DNA from: Sycobia sp. Sy_11
Taxonomy: Eukaryota; Arthropoda; Insecta; Hymenoptera; Epichrysomallidae
Reading direction: 5' to 3'
Assembly: GCA_018907035.1 (NCBI GenBank)
Contig: JACCIC010000219.1
Span: 1 to 64,000, forward strand
Length of the DNA: 64,000 bases
Part shown: positions 1 through 9,714 of the stretch, one piece after another
Layout: each line of letters opens with the position of its first letter
Position numbering within the stretch: position 1 is the first letter of the stretch
Position numbers and translations under genes: made by a program
The notes under the pieces: model-generated
The model's database searches: none
Told to the model about the DNA's origin: nothing
The model's input: the letters and a program-made list of their open reading frames with translations, nothing else

Positions 1-1496
1 TCTAACCAACTCTAACATTAAATTCACATTATTTCGATTCTTGGAAATGTGAATACTTTCAAGACTCTCCCGTTTATACTTATTATTAATACCATATTCC
101 AAAATATCCACATTCACAAAATCAAAAGAATGTAAAAACTTTAAACAATGCTCTTTTAAACCAGAAGTAATATGTGAGCTACGTAAACTATATTTATGCT
201 CATAAATTCTCTTTTTTAAATATCTACCTGTTTGTCCAATATAGTATTTATCACAATCCATGCAATTAATCTTGTAAACAACTCCTGATTTTAAGCATAA
301 ATCATCCTTATCTTTGCAATTATTAAACAATCTACTTAAATTATTGCGATTTTTAAAGAAAATTTGAATGTTATATTTCCGAAAATTTCTTTTTATTCTT
401 TCAGATAATCCTCGAACATATGGTAAGACAATAATTTTGCCTCCGTTAAAATCAATTCCTGCACTATGTCTATTTTCGGTATTATAAATTTCAAACAATC
501 TCTCAGCAATCAATCTATTAATAAATTGAATTGGATAGCCATTATTAATAAAAGTCTCTCTTACTATCTGTAAATTATTTTGTCTAAAATCTTTATGTGA
601 CAATTTAATTGCTCTGTCAATGACACCCCTCAATGCCCCAATTTTGTTTCCGAATTGGTGGTTGTGAATTACAAATCTAAAAACCTACCTGACCAAGTAG
701 GCTTTCTGTACCAATTAAGTTTTACCTTATTATTACTACATCTAATCACATTAACGTCCAAAAACTTAACTGACTATTTACTTCAACCTCCCTTGTAAAT
801 TTAATTCTGTCATGTACAGAATTGAAAACATCCACCATTTCATCCACAAAAACTTCTGGAACAATTGTAAAGATATCATCAACATATCTCTTAAATATCA
901 TTGGTTCAAAAAGCAATTTTGACAAGGCTATACTTTCCAACTTTTCCATAACTAAATTAGCTATAACCGGTGACAAAGGCGACCCCATTGGACATCCGTA
1001 TTTTTGTTCATAAAATTTATTATCAAATGAAAAAATTGTGTTATTAAAAACCAAATTAATTGCTTTAATAAATTCATTCATTGTCAATTTTGTATGCAAA
1101 TTAATTTCATTCCACTTTTCCTGTATAATATCATTTAACAACTCTAAAGGTACATTTGTAACAAAGATACTACATCCAATGAAATCATCTTGTAGTTTTT
1201 CGGAATAACAATATCTTTCATTTCATTGTAAAAACACCAACTATCCTTAATGTAAGAACTAGTTCTTCCAACTATCTTAACCAATATATTAGACAAAAAT
1301 CTAGCAATATTATAAGTTGGGAAACCTATGGAAGATATTATTATTCTAAATGTCAGATTTTCTTTATGAATCTTGGGAAGCCCATAACATTTTGCCAGAG
1401 TTCCATTTTCACATTTTAAATACTTATATGTAGTATCATTTATATATTCATTTCTTTTCCAATTATTTAATAACTCTTTCAAATTATTTTGTAGAT
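1..1496 (-). pseudogene. Penelope-like element fragment, inverted, broken ORF
   Basis: Minus-strand copy of the PLE that follows on the plus strand, cut by the window's left edge. Read on the minus strand it runs from the start of the RT domain (KCYGLPKIH region near 1390) through the YVDDIF catalytic motif (near 880) to the C-terminal GIY-YIG nuclease (YIGQTGR near 230). Compared with the intact copy it lacks one T near 1155 and one T in a T-run near 765, and has extra bases near 667-678, so the ORF falls into pieces (1144-1482, 746-1141). Otherwise it is almost identical to the plus copies, with NGTLAKC for NGTVAKC as one visible substitution. It meets the plus copy head to head at about 1496/1497. 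Confidence 0.85.
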
Positions 1497-1721
1497 TATT
1501 TATATCAAAATATAGAAAGAAATGAATTACATGAATTTTTTCTTGGTCAAAACAAACATTTTATTAAGACAAAATATATTAATAGACAAACACTAAAAAG
1601 GAAATTTGAATGTTTAAGAAATAAAAAACAATTTCAAAGCTATCAATTTAACAATGCAAACAATAAAAATTGGTTTAAGAATCTAACTGACAAGGAGATA
1701 CCAAATGAAGTAATAAACATC

Positions 1722-3623
1722 ATGTCTAAAGGTGCCAAACATGGAATATTATATTGTAAAAGTAATCTCCCGATCAAAGAAATCATCGCGGAGGTTGAAA
1801 GTAATCTTTTTGGTTTAAATGATGAAGTAAAAAAGGAATGTAGGGCATCTTTGGTTAATGTCATTAGTAATTTTAAAAGAGAAAATAAATTTGATAATTT
1901 TTTAAATAGTAATTTTATACATGATTTGATTACCGCGAAGAATTTTTTGAAAAATAACCCTAATATAATCTTCCAAAAGGCCGACAAAGGTAATGTAACT
2001 GTAGCTTCCAATAAAATTGATTACATAAATTGTATAAATAATATATTAAATGATGATAGTACTTATTTGAAGATTGGTAATCCACATATCATTAAGCTAC
2101 AAAATAATTTGAAAGAGTTATTAAATAATTGGAAAAGAAATGAATATATAAATGATACTACATATAAGTATTTAAAATGTGAAAATGGAACTGTGGCAAA
2201 ATGTTATGGGCTTCCCAAGATTCATAAAGAAAATCTGACATTTAGAATAATAATATCTTCCATAGGTTTCCCAACTTATAATATTGCTAGATTTTTGTCT
2301 AATATATTGGTTAAGATAGTTGGAAGAACTAGTTCTTACATTAAGGATAGTTGGTGTTTTTACAATGAAATGAAAGATATTGTTATTCCGAAAAACTACA
2401 AGATGATTTCATTGGATGTAGTATCTTTGTTTACAAATGTACCTTTAGAGTTGTTAAATGATATTATACAGGAAAAGTGGAATGAAATTAATTTGCATAC
2501 AAAATTGACAATGAATGAATTTATTAAAGCAATTAATTTGGTTTTTAATAACACAATTTTTTCATTTGATAATAAATTTTATGAACAAAAATACGGATGT
2601 CCAATGGGGTCGCCTTTGTCACCGGTTATAGCTAATTTAGTTATGGAAAAGTTGGAAAGTATAGCCTTGTCAAAATTGCTTTTTGAACCAATGATATTTA
2701 AGAGATATGTTGATGATATCTTTACAATTGTTCCAGAAGTTTTTGTGGATGAAATGGTGGATGTTTTCAATTCTGTACATGACAGAATTAAATTTACAAG
2801 GGAGGTTGAAGTAAATAGTCAGTTAAGTTTTTTGGACGTTAATGTGATTAGATGTAGTAATAATAAGGTAAAACTTAATTGGTACAGAAAGCCTACTTGG
2901 TCAGGTAGGTTTTTAGATTTTAATTCACACCACCAATTCGGAAACAAAATTGGGGCATTGAGGGGTGTCATTGACAGAGCAATTAAATTGTCACATAAAG
3001 ATTTTAGACAAAATAATTTACAGATAGTAAGAGAGACTTTTATTAATAATGGCTATCCAATTCAATTTATTAATAGATTGATTGCTGAGAGATTGTTTGA
3101 AATTTATAATACCGAAAATAGACATAGTGCAGGAATTGATTTTAACGGAGGCAAAATTATTGTCTTACCATATGTTCGAGGATTATCTGAAAGAATAAAA
3201 AGAAATTTTCGGAAATATAACATTCAAATTTTCTTTAAAAATCGCAATAATTTAAGTAGATTGTTTAATAATTGCAAAGATAAGGATGATTTATGCTTAA
3301 AATCAGGAGTTGTTTACAAGATTAATTGCATGGATTGTGATAAATACTATATTGGACAAACAGGTAGATATTTAAAAAAGAGAATTTATGAGCATAAATA
3401 TAGTTTACGTAGCTCACATATTACTTCTGGTTTAAAAGAGCATTGTTTAAAGTTTTTACATTCTTTTGATTTTGTGAATGTGGATATTTTGGAATATGGT
3501 ATTAATAATAAGTATAAACGGGAGAGTCTTGAAAGTATTCACATTTCCAAGAATCGAAATAATGTGAATTTAATGTTAGAGTCTGGTAGATTGGACAGTG
3601 TTTATCATTCCTTATTAAATTGA
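1722..3623 (+). CDS. PLE reverse transcriptase / GIY-YIG endonuclease, N-terminally truncated
   Basis: 633 residues from the first ATG. The frame stays open back to about 1498 without another ATG, because the copy is truncated there. It carries the whole RT (QKADKGN, KCYGLPKIH, SLDVVSLF, CPMGSPLSPV, YVDDIF) and the C-terminal GIY-YIG domain (VVYKINCMDCDKYYIGQTGR, then an R-x-x-EH motif). It is identical in sequence to residues 184-816 of the ORF at 4204-6654. The missing N-terminal region and the absence of an upstream pLTR make independent activity unlikely. PLE proteins normally reverse-transcribe their own RNA at a nick made by the GIY-YIG nuclease. Confidence 0.85.
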   Translation: MSKGAKHGILYCKSNLPIKEIIAEVESNLFGLNDEVKKECRASLVNVISNFKRENKFDNFLNSNFIHDLITAKNFLKNNPNIIFQKADKGNVTVASNKIDYINCINNILNDDSTYLKIGNPHIIKLQNNLKELLNNWKRNEYINDTTYKYLKCENGTVAKCYGLPKIHKENLTFRIIISSIGFPTYNIARFLSNILVKIVGRTSSYIKDSWCFYNEMKDIVIPKNYKMISLDVVSLFTNVPLELLNDIIQEKWNEINLHTKLTMNEFIKAINLVFNNTIFSFDNKFYEQKYGCPMGSPLSPVIANLVMEKLESIALSKLLFEPMIFKRYVDDIFTIVPEVFVDEMVDVFNSVHDRIKFTREVEVNSQLSFLDVNVIRCSNNKVKLNWYRKPTWSGRFLDFNSHHQFGNKIGALRGVIDRAIKLSHKDFRQNNLQIVRETFINNGYPIQFINRLIAERLFEIYNTENRHSAGIDFNGGKIIVLPYVRGLSERIKRNFRKYNIQIFFKNRNNLSRLFNNCKDKDDLCLKSGVVYKINCMDCDKYYIGQTGRYLKKRIYEHKYSLRSSHITSGLKEHCLKFLHSFDFVNVDILEYGINNKYKRESLESIHISKNRNNVNLMLESGRLDSVYHSLLN

Positions 3624-3724
3624 TTGGTTTTGGACAATTTGTGTAGAGGGGGAATTTATATTTAATTTACGAAATTTGGTGGTGGGGATGAGTATATATA
3701 GATTAGAATATAAGGTTTAGATTA

Positions 3725-3764
3725 GTCCCTGATGAGGAGCCGTAGCGAGCTCGAAACGTTGGAC
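3725..3764 (+). ncRNA. Hammerhead ribozyme motif in PLE pLTR (copy A)
   Basis: The core CTGATGA lies at 3729-3735 and GAAAC at 3753-3757. Stem I is GTCC (3725-3728) pairing with GGAC (3761-3764). Stem II is GAGC (3737-3740) with GCTC (3749-3752), leaving G3736 unpaired. Stem III is only AC/GT with no loop, so cleavage after GTT at 3760 would probably need a dimeric fold in which two ACGT stems pair. Hammerheads of this minimal, dimer-prone kind are known from PLE pLTRs. Activity is inferred. Confidence 0.8.
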
Positions 3765-3899
3765 AAGTCTTCAATTAGGTAAGGGTGTTGGGGACAGTCA
3801 GACTGCACTTTACTAACAAAGAATTTTTTCAGCTAATATTTTATTTTCAGATTAGTCTACGGGGGTGAATATAAACAAGGACAGTCTGACTGTCATTAT

Positions 3900-4036
3900 C
3901 ATTTTAATTTAATTTTTAATTTAATTTTTATTTTTAATTTTTATTTTTTATTTTTATTATTTATTATTTGTATTTCTTATTTTTATTTTTTATTGTTATT
4001 TTTATTTTTTATTTTTTAGTTTTTATTTTTATTTTA

Positions 4037-4067
<31 letters not shown>

Positions 4068-4076
4068 TTATTTTTG
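3900..4076 (+). repeat. A/T-rich (TTTTTA)n-like low-complexity tract in pLTR
   Basis: Irregular runs of ATTTTT/TTTTTA units between the hammerhead block and the tail of copy A. The same tract recurs at 6931-7107 in copy B with a one-base length difference. It is part of the element, not host satellite. Confidence 0.8.
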
Positions 4077-4203
4077 GTTGAAATTGATTGGACTGTAAGA
4101 CCAATAAAAAATATTTATTAATTTGTATATGGGCAGTCGACAGAAGTACAATTCAATTGTTTTAAAATAGAAGGTCTATTTAACTTAAATTAAGGGGTAT
4201 GTC

Positions 4204-6654
4204 ATGATTTATTTTAGAGAAATTTATTGTAAATATGGTAGTACTATTAAAGATTATTGTTCAAAATGGATTAAAATGAATTTAAAAGTTGTAATTCTTA
4301 AAGAAAAACTTACATTCCTTATTAGATGCAAGAAATCAAATATATTTCCGGTACACATTAATAATAGATTTCATGATGAATATTTTTTGCAGGTTTATAG
4401 TAATAATGTTTGTTATGATCTAAAGAAAAATATTTTCTTTTTCAAAAATAAATTACTTAATTTAGAAATTAGAGATTTACATATTCAGATTCATTCCTTA
4501 AATAGATATTTATTAAAGATTAAACATTATTTATATCAAAATATAGAAAGAAATGAATTACATGAATTTTTTCTTGGTCAAAACAAACATTTTATTAAGA
4601 CAAAATATATTAATAGACAAACACTAAAAAGGAAATTTGAATGTTTAAGAAATAAAAAACAATTTCAAAGCTATCAATTTAACAATGCAAACAATAAAAA
4701 TTGGTTTAAGAATCTAACTGACAAGGAGATACCAAATGAAGTAATAAACATCATGTCTAAAGGTGCCAAACATGGAATATTATATTGTAAAAGTAATCTC
4801 CCGATCAAAGAAATCATCGCGGAGGTTGAAAGTAATCTTTTTGGTTTAAATGATGAAGTAAAAAAGGAATGTAGGGCATCTTTGGTTAATGTCATTAGTA
4901 ATTTTAAAAGAGAAAATAAATTTGATAATTTTTTAAATAGTAATTTTATACATGATTTGATTACCGCGAAGAATTTTTTGAAAAATAACCCTAATATAAT
5001 CTTCCAAAAGGCCGACAAAGGTAATGTAACTGTAGCTTCCAATAAAATTGATTACATAAATTGTATAAATAATATATTAAATGATGATAGTACTTATTTG
5101 AAGATTGGTAATCCACATATCATTAAGCTACAAAATAATTTGAAAGAGTTATTAAATAATTGGAAAAGAAATGAATATATAAATGATACTACATATAAGT
5201 ATTTAAAATGTGAAAATGGAACTGTGGCAAAATGTTATGGGCTTCCCAAGATTCATAAAGAAAATCTGACATTTAGAATAATAATATCTTCCATAGGTTT
5301 CCCAACTTATAATATTGCTAGATTTTTGTCTAATATATTGGTTAAGATAGTTGGAAGAACTAGTTCTTACATTAAGGATAGTTGGTGTTTTTACAATGAA
5401 ATGAAAGATATTGTTATTCCGAAAAACTACAAGATGATTTCATTGGATGTAGTATCTTTGTTTACAAATGTACCTTTAGAGTTGTTAAATGATATTATAC
5501 AGGAAAAGTGGAATGAAATTAATTTGCATACAAAATTGACAATGAATGAATTTATTAAAGCAATTAATTTGGTTTTTAATAACACAATTTTTTCATTTGA
5601 TAATAAATTTTATGAACAAAAATACGGATGTCCAATGGGGTCGCCTTTGTCACCGGTTATAGCTAATTTAGTTATGGAAAAGTTGGAAAGTATAGCCTTG
5701 TCAAAATTGCTTTTTGAACCAATGATATTTAAGAGATATGTTGATGATATCTTTACAATTGTTCCAGAAGTTTTTGTGGATGAAATGGTGGATGTTTTCA
5801 ATTCTGTACATGACAGAATTAAATTTACAAGGGAGGTTGAAGTAAATAGTCAGTTAAGTTTTTTGGACGTTAATGTGATTAGATGTAGTAATAATAAGGT
5901 AAAACTTAATTGGTACAGAAAGCCTACTTGGTCAGGTAGGTTTTTAGATTTTAATTCACACCACCAATTCGGAAACAAAATTGGGGCATTGAGGGGTGTC
6001 ATTGACAGAGCAATTAAATTGTCACATAAAGATTTTAGACAAAATAATTTACAGATAGTAAGAGAGACTTTTATTAATAATGGCTATCCAATTCAATTTA
6101 TTAATAGATTGATTGCTGAGAGATTGTTTGAAATTTATAATACCGAAAATAGACATAGTGCAGGAATTGATTTTAACGGAGGCAAAATTATTGTCTTACC
6201 ATATGTTCGAGGATTATCTGAAAGAATAAAAAGAAATTTTCGGAAATATAACATTCAAATTTTCTTTAAAAATCGCAATAATTTAAGTAGATTGTTTAAT
6301 AATTGCAAAGATAAGGATGATTTATGCTTAAAATCAGGAGTTGTTTACAAGATTAATTGCATGGATTGTGATAAATACTATATTGGACAAACAGGTAGAT
6401 ATTTAAAAAAGAGAATTTATGAGCATAAATATAGTTTACGTAGCTCACATATTACTTCTGGTTTAAAAGAGCATTGTTTAAAGTTTTTACATTCTTTTGA
6501 TTTTGTGAATGTGGATATTTTGGAATATGGTATTAATAATAAGTATAAACGGGAGAGTCTTGAAAGTATTCACATTTCCAAGAATCGAAATAATGTGAAT
6601 TTAATGTTAGAGTCTGGTAGATTGGACAGTGTTTATCATTCCTTATTAAATTGA
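4204..6654 (+). CDS. PLE polyprotein: reverse transcriptase + GIY-YIG endonuclease
   Basis: 816 residues with no internal stop. Residues 1-260 form a basic N-terminal region without a recognisable fold. The RT follows: QKADKGN near 268, KCYGLPKIH near 343, SLDVVSLFTNVP from 413 (first catalytic Asp), CPMGSPLSP from 476, YVDDIF from 512 (catalytic Asp pair) and WYRKPTWSG from 570. The C-terminal GIY-YIG nuclease starts near 713 (VVYKINCMDC, YYIGQTGR at 725-732, R-x-x-EHK) and includes the CxxC seen in Penelope-type linkers. The length fits canonical Penelope/Neptune-class ORFs. The ATG at 4204 follows stops in the pLTR. Its product would act in target-primed reverse transcription in the nucleus. 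Confidence 0.9.
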   Translation: MIYFREIYCKYGSTIKDYCSKWIKMNLKVVILKEKLTFLIRCKKSNIFPVHINNRFHDEYFLQVYSNNVCYDLKKNIFFFKNKLLNLEIRDLHIQIHSLNRYLLKIKHYLYQNIERNELHEFFLGQNKHFIKTKYINRQTLKRKFECLRNKKQFQSYQFNNANNKNWFKNLTDKEIPNEVINIMSKGAKHGILYCKSNLPIKEIIAEVESNLFGLNDEVKKECRASLVNVISNFKRENKFDNFLNSNFIHDLITAKNFLKNNPNIIFQKADKGNVTVASNKIDYINCINNILNDDSTYLKIGNPHIIKLQNNLKELLNNWKRNEYINDTTYKYLKCENGTVAKCYGLPKIHKENLTFRIIISSIGFPTYNIARFLSNILVKIVGRTSSYIKDSWCFYNEMKDIVIPKNYKMISLDVVSLFTNVPLELLNDIIQEKWNEINLHTKLTMNEFIKAINLVFNNTIFSFDNKFYEQKYGCPMGSPLSPVIANLVMEKLESIALSKLLFEPMIFKRYVDDIFTIVPEVFVDEMVDVFNSVHDRIKFTREVEVNSQLSFLDVNVIRCSNNKVKLNWYRKPTWSGRFLDFNSHHQFGNKIGALRGVIDRAIKLSHKDFRQNNLQIVRETFINNGYPIQFINRLIAERLFEIYNTENRHSAGIDFNGGKIIVLPYVRGLSERIKRNFRKYNIQIFFKNRNNLSRLFNNCKDKDDLCLKSGVVYKINCMDCDKYYIGQTGRYLKKRIYEHKYSLRSSHITSGLKEHCLKFLHSFDFVNVDILEYGINNKYKRESLESIHISKNRNNVNLMLESGRLDSVYHSLLN

Positions 6655-6755
6655 TTGGTTTTGGACAATTTGTGTAGAGGGGGAATTTATATTTAATTTA
6701 CGAAATTTGGTGGTGGGGATGAGTATATATAGATTAGAATATAAGGTTTAGATTA

Positions 6756-6795
6756 GTCCCTGATGAGGAGCCGTAGCGAGCTCGAAACGTTGGAC
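6756..6795 (+). ncRNA. Hammerhead ribozyme motif in PLE pLTR (copy B)
   Basis: Identical to the copy A motif: CTGATGA core, GAGC/GCTC stem II, GAAAC, and GTCC/GGAC stem I, with predicted cleavage after GTT at 6791. It lies 102 bp downstream of the ORF stop. Confidence 0.8.
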
Positions 6796-6930
6796 AAGTC
6801 TTCAATTAGGTAAGGGTGTTGGGGACAGTCAGACTGCACTTTACTAACAAAGAATTTTTTCAGCTAATATTTTATTTTCAGATTAGTCTACGGGGGTGAA
6901 TATAAACAAGGACAGTCTGACTGTCATTAT

Positions 6931-7068
6931 CATTTTAATTTAATTTTTAATTTAATTTTTATTTTTAATTTTTATTTTTTATTTTTATTATTTATTATTT
7001 GTATTTCTTATTTTTTATTTTTTATTGTTATTTTTATTTTTTATTTTTTAGTTTTTATTTTTATTTTA

Positions 7069-7099
<31 letters not shown>

Positions 7100-7107
7100 T
7101 TATTTTT
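6931..7107 (+). repeat. A/T-rich (TTTTTA)n-like tract in pLTR of copy B
   Basis: Same low-complexity tract as in copy A, between the GGACAGTCTGACTGTCATTA block and the element tail. Confidence 0.75.
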
Positions 7108-7154
7108 GGTTGAAATTGATTGGACTGTAAGACCAATAAAAAATATTTATTAAT

Positions 7155-9230
7155 TTGTATATGGGCAGTCGACAGAAGTACAATTCAATTGTTTTTATCT
7201 TTTTATTATTTTATCTGAAAATAATTATCTTTTTCAAAAATAAATTACTTAATTTAGAAATTAGAGATTTACATATTCAGATTCATTCCTTAAATAGATA
7301 TTTATTAAAGATTAAACATTATTTATATCAAAATATAGAAAGAAATGAATTACATGAATTTTTTCTTGGTCAAAACAAACATTTTATTATGACAAAATAT
7401 ATTAACAGACAAACATTAAAAAGAAAATTTGAATATTTAAGAAATAAAAAACAATTTCAAAGCTATCAGATTAACAATGCAAACAATAAAAATTGGTTTA
7501 GAAATCTAACTGACAAGGAGATACCAAATGAAGTAATAAACATCATGTCTAAAGGTGCCAAACATGGAATATTATATTGTAAAAATAATCTCCCGATCAA
7601 AGAAATCATCGCGGAGGTTGAAAGTAATCTTTTTGGTTTAAATGATGAAGTGAAAAAGGAATGTAGGGCATCTTTAGTTAATGTCATTAGTAATTTTAAA
7701 AGAGAAAATAAATTTGATAATTTTTTAAATAGTAATTTTATACATGATTTAATTACCGCGAAGAATTTTTTGAAAAATAACCCTAATATAATCTTCCAAA
7801 AAGTCGACAAAGGTAATGTAAGTGTAGCTTCCAATAAAATTGATAACATAAATTGTATAAATAATATATTAAATTATGATAGTACTTATTTGAAGATTGG
7901 TAATCCACATATCATTAAGCTACAAAATCATTTGAAAGAGTTATTAAATAATTGGAAAAGAAATGAATATATAAATGATACTACATATAAGTATTTAAAA
8001 TGTGAAAATGGAACTGTAGCAAAATGTTATTGGATTCCCAAGATTCATAAAGAAAATCTGACATTTAGAATAATAATATCTTCCATAGGTTTCCCAACGT
8101 ATAATATTGCTAGATTTTTGTCTAATATATTGGTTAAGATAGTTGGAAGAACTAGTTCTTACATTAAGGATAGTTGGTGTTTTTACAATGAAATGAAAGA
8201 TATTGTTATTCCGAAAAACTACAAGATGATTCCAATGGATGTAGTATCTTTGTTTACAAATGTACCTTTACAGTTGTTAAATAATATTATACAGGAAAAG
8301 TGGAATGAAATTAATTTGCATACAAAATTAACAATGAATGAATTTATTAAAGCAATTAATTTGGTTTTTAATAATACAATTTTTTCATTTGATAATAAAT
8401 TTTATGAACAAAAATACGGATGTCCAATGGGGTCGCCTTTGTCACCGGTTATAGCTAATTTAGTTATGGAAAAGTTGGAAAGTATAGCCTTGTCAAAATT
8501 GCTTTTTGAACCAATGATATTTAAGAGATATGTTGATGATATCTTTACAATTGTTCCGGAAGTTTTTGTGGATGAAATGGTGGATGTTTTCAATTCTGTA
8601 CATTACAGAATTAAATTTACAAGTGAGGTTGAAGTTAATAGTCAGTTAAGTTTCCTGGACATTAATGTCATTAGATGTAGTAATAATAAGGTGAAACTTA
8701 ATTGGTACAGAAAGCCTACTTGGTCAGGGAGGTTTTTAGATTTTAATTCACACCACCAATTCGAAAACAAAATTGGAGCATTGAAAGGTGTCATTGATAG
8801 AGCAATTAAATTGTTACATAAAGATTTTAGACAAAATAATTTACAGATAGTAAGAGAGACTTTCATTAATAATGGTTATCCAATTCAATTTATTAATAGA
8901 TTAATTGCTGAGAGATTGTTTGACATTTACAATATCGAAAATAGACATAGTGCAGGAATTCATGTTAACGGAGGCAAAATTATTGTCTTGCCATATGTTC
9001 GAGGATTGTCTGAAAGAATAAAAATAAATTTTCGGAAATATAACATTTAAATTGTCTTTAAAAATAGCAATAATTTGAGTAGATTGTTTAATAATTGCAA
9101 AGATAAGGATGATTTATGCTTAAAATCAGGAGTTGTTTACAAGATTAATTGCATGGATTGTGATAAATACTATATTGGACAAACAGGTAGATATTTAGTC
9201 TGGTAGATTGGACAGTGTTTATCATTCCTT
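7155..9230 (+). pseudogene. PLE RT ORF with premature stop and C-terminal deletion
   Basis: An open frame of 631 residues (7155-9050) starts inside the upstream pLTR and fuses to the PLE coding region. It retains RT motifs (SLFTNVP, CPMGSPLSP, YVDDIF) but ends at TAA (9048-9050), where the intact copy has a Gln codon after KYNI. Beyond the stop the nuclease is lost, because GRYL near 9197 joins directly to the 3' end (SGRLDSV). Catalytic-region changes include SLDV to PMDV. Confidence 0.85.
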
Positions 9231-9388
9231 ATTAAATTGATTGGTTTTGGACAATTTGTGTAGAGGGGGAATTTATATTTAATTTACTAAATTTGGTGAT
9301 GGGGATGGGTATATATAGATTAGAATATAAGGTTTAAATTAGTCCCTGATGAGGAGCTGTAGCGAGCTCGAAACGTTGGACAAGTCTT
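7191..9388 (+). mobile_element. Penelope-like retroelement copy C, diverged and deleted
   Basis: Third head-to-tail copy, clearly diverged from A and B by scattered substitutions. Two deletions are visible. About 260 bp is missing at the 5' side, where the sequence jumps from the pLTR tail to the FFKNKLLNLEIRD coding region near 7227. About 206 bp is missing at 9201/9202, removing most of the GIY-YIG domain. The copy ends just after its hammerhead, at AAGTCTT (9388), where similarity to the pLTR stops. Confidence 0.85.
9342..9381 (+). ncRNA. Hammerhead ribozyme motif (copy C, end of array)
   Basis: Same core as copies A and B with one stem II loop change (GAGCTG for GAGCCG). GTCC (9342-9345) pairs with GGAC (9378-9381) and the predicted cleavage is after 9377. 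PLE similarity stops seven bases after the motif, at 9388. Confidence 0.75.
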
Positions 9389-9650
9389 GGCAGCATTCTG
9401 TGCATCCACATTAACAGCTATTACTTTGTCGGTTTGTATCTCATCTATCGTTTTCAGCTCTGTGGAGTTTAAAACTTCTGATATTTCTGCAATGTCAAAA
9501 TGAATCTCGTCGATCATCTGATTTCATTCAGCAACGCTCTTTCCAAAAAGTGGCCGTAGCTCAAATCAGACTAGTCCATCTCGAAAAACTTCGATATTAT
9601 CTTCGGTTTTGATGTTGTATTGTCTCGTTTCTTGAATTAAATGTTCTGGC
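9389..9650. other. Unidentified segment next to the PLE array
   Basis: Moderate-GC sequence with minus-strand open frames (9320-9517; 9566-9895) that encode acidic, Asp/Glu/Ile-rich peptides. The right end passes into the minisatellite. I do not recognise the product. It may be a decayed gene or element. Confidence 0.3.
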
Positions 9651-9714
9651 GACATCTCTGCGAAAAAGCTATTTAACCTTCTTTCCTCGTCGGCTAGTGC
9701 GTGACTTGTTGATG

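Larger units (their letters stand above)
1497..4170 (+). mobile_element. Penelope-like retroelement copy A, 5'-truncated
   Basis: First of three head-to-tail PLE copies. It starts abruptly within the ORF (at the point equivalent to 4528 of copy B) and continues through the end of the ORF, a 3' UTR, a hammerhead ribozyme motif (3725-3764), an AT-rich simple repeat and a tail (ACTGTAAGACCAATAAAAAA near 4091) into copy B. I see no substitution between this segment and the matching part of copy B over about 2.65 kb, only one T more or fewer in a homopolymer near 3985/7016. That implies a very recent tandem event, or an assembly duplication. Confidence 0.85.
4171..7190 (+). mobile_element. Penelope-like retroelement copy B, full ORF
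   Basis: The most complete PLE unit here, about 3.03 kb. Its 5' side abuts the pLTR of copy A and its own 3' pLTR (hammerhead 6756-6795, AT tract, tail) runs into copy C, so adjacent copies share pLTR sequence head to tail as is typical of PLEs. The 3' boundary is where copies B and C stop matching the A/B junction sequence after ATTCAATTGTTTT near 7190. It holds one ORF and has the complete architecture of a potentially autonomous element. Confidence 0.85.

Noticed and set aside
2579..2770. Short opposite-strand frame repeated in each PLE copy (also near 822, 5610, 8402)
   Set aside because: It is an antisense shadow of the conserved RT region, present wherever the RT is.
3725..9381. Regular recurrence of the same block at about 3 kb, considered as a satellite
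   Set aside because: The spacing is the length of a PLE unit and the blocks are pLTRs, so it is a tandem retroelement array.
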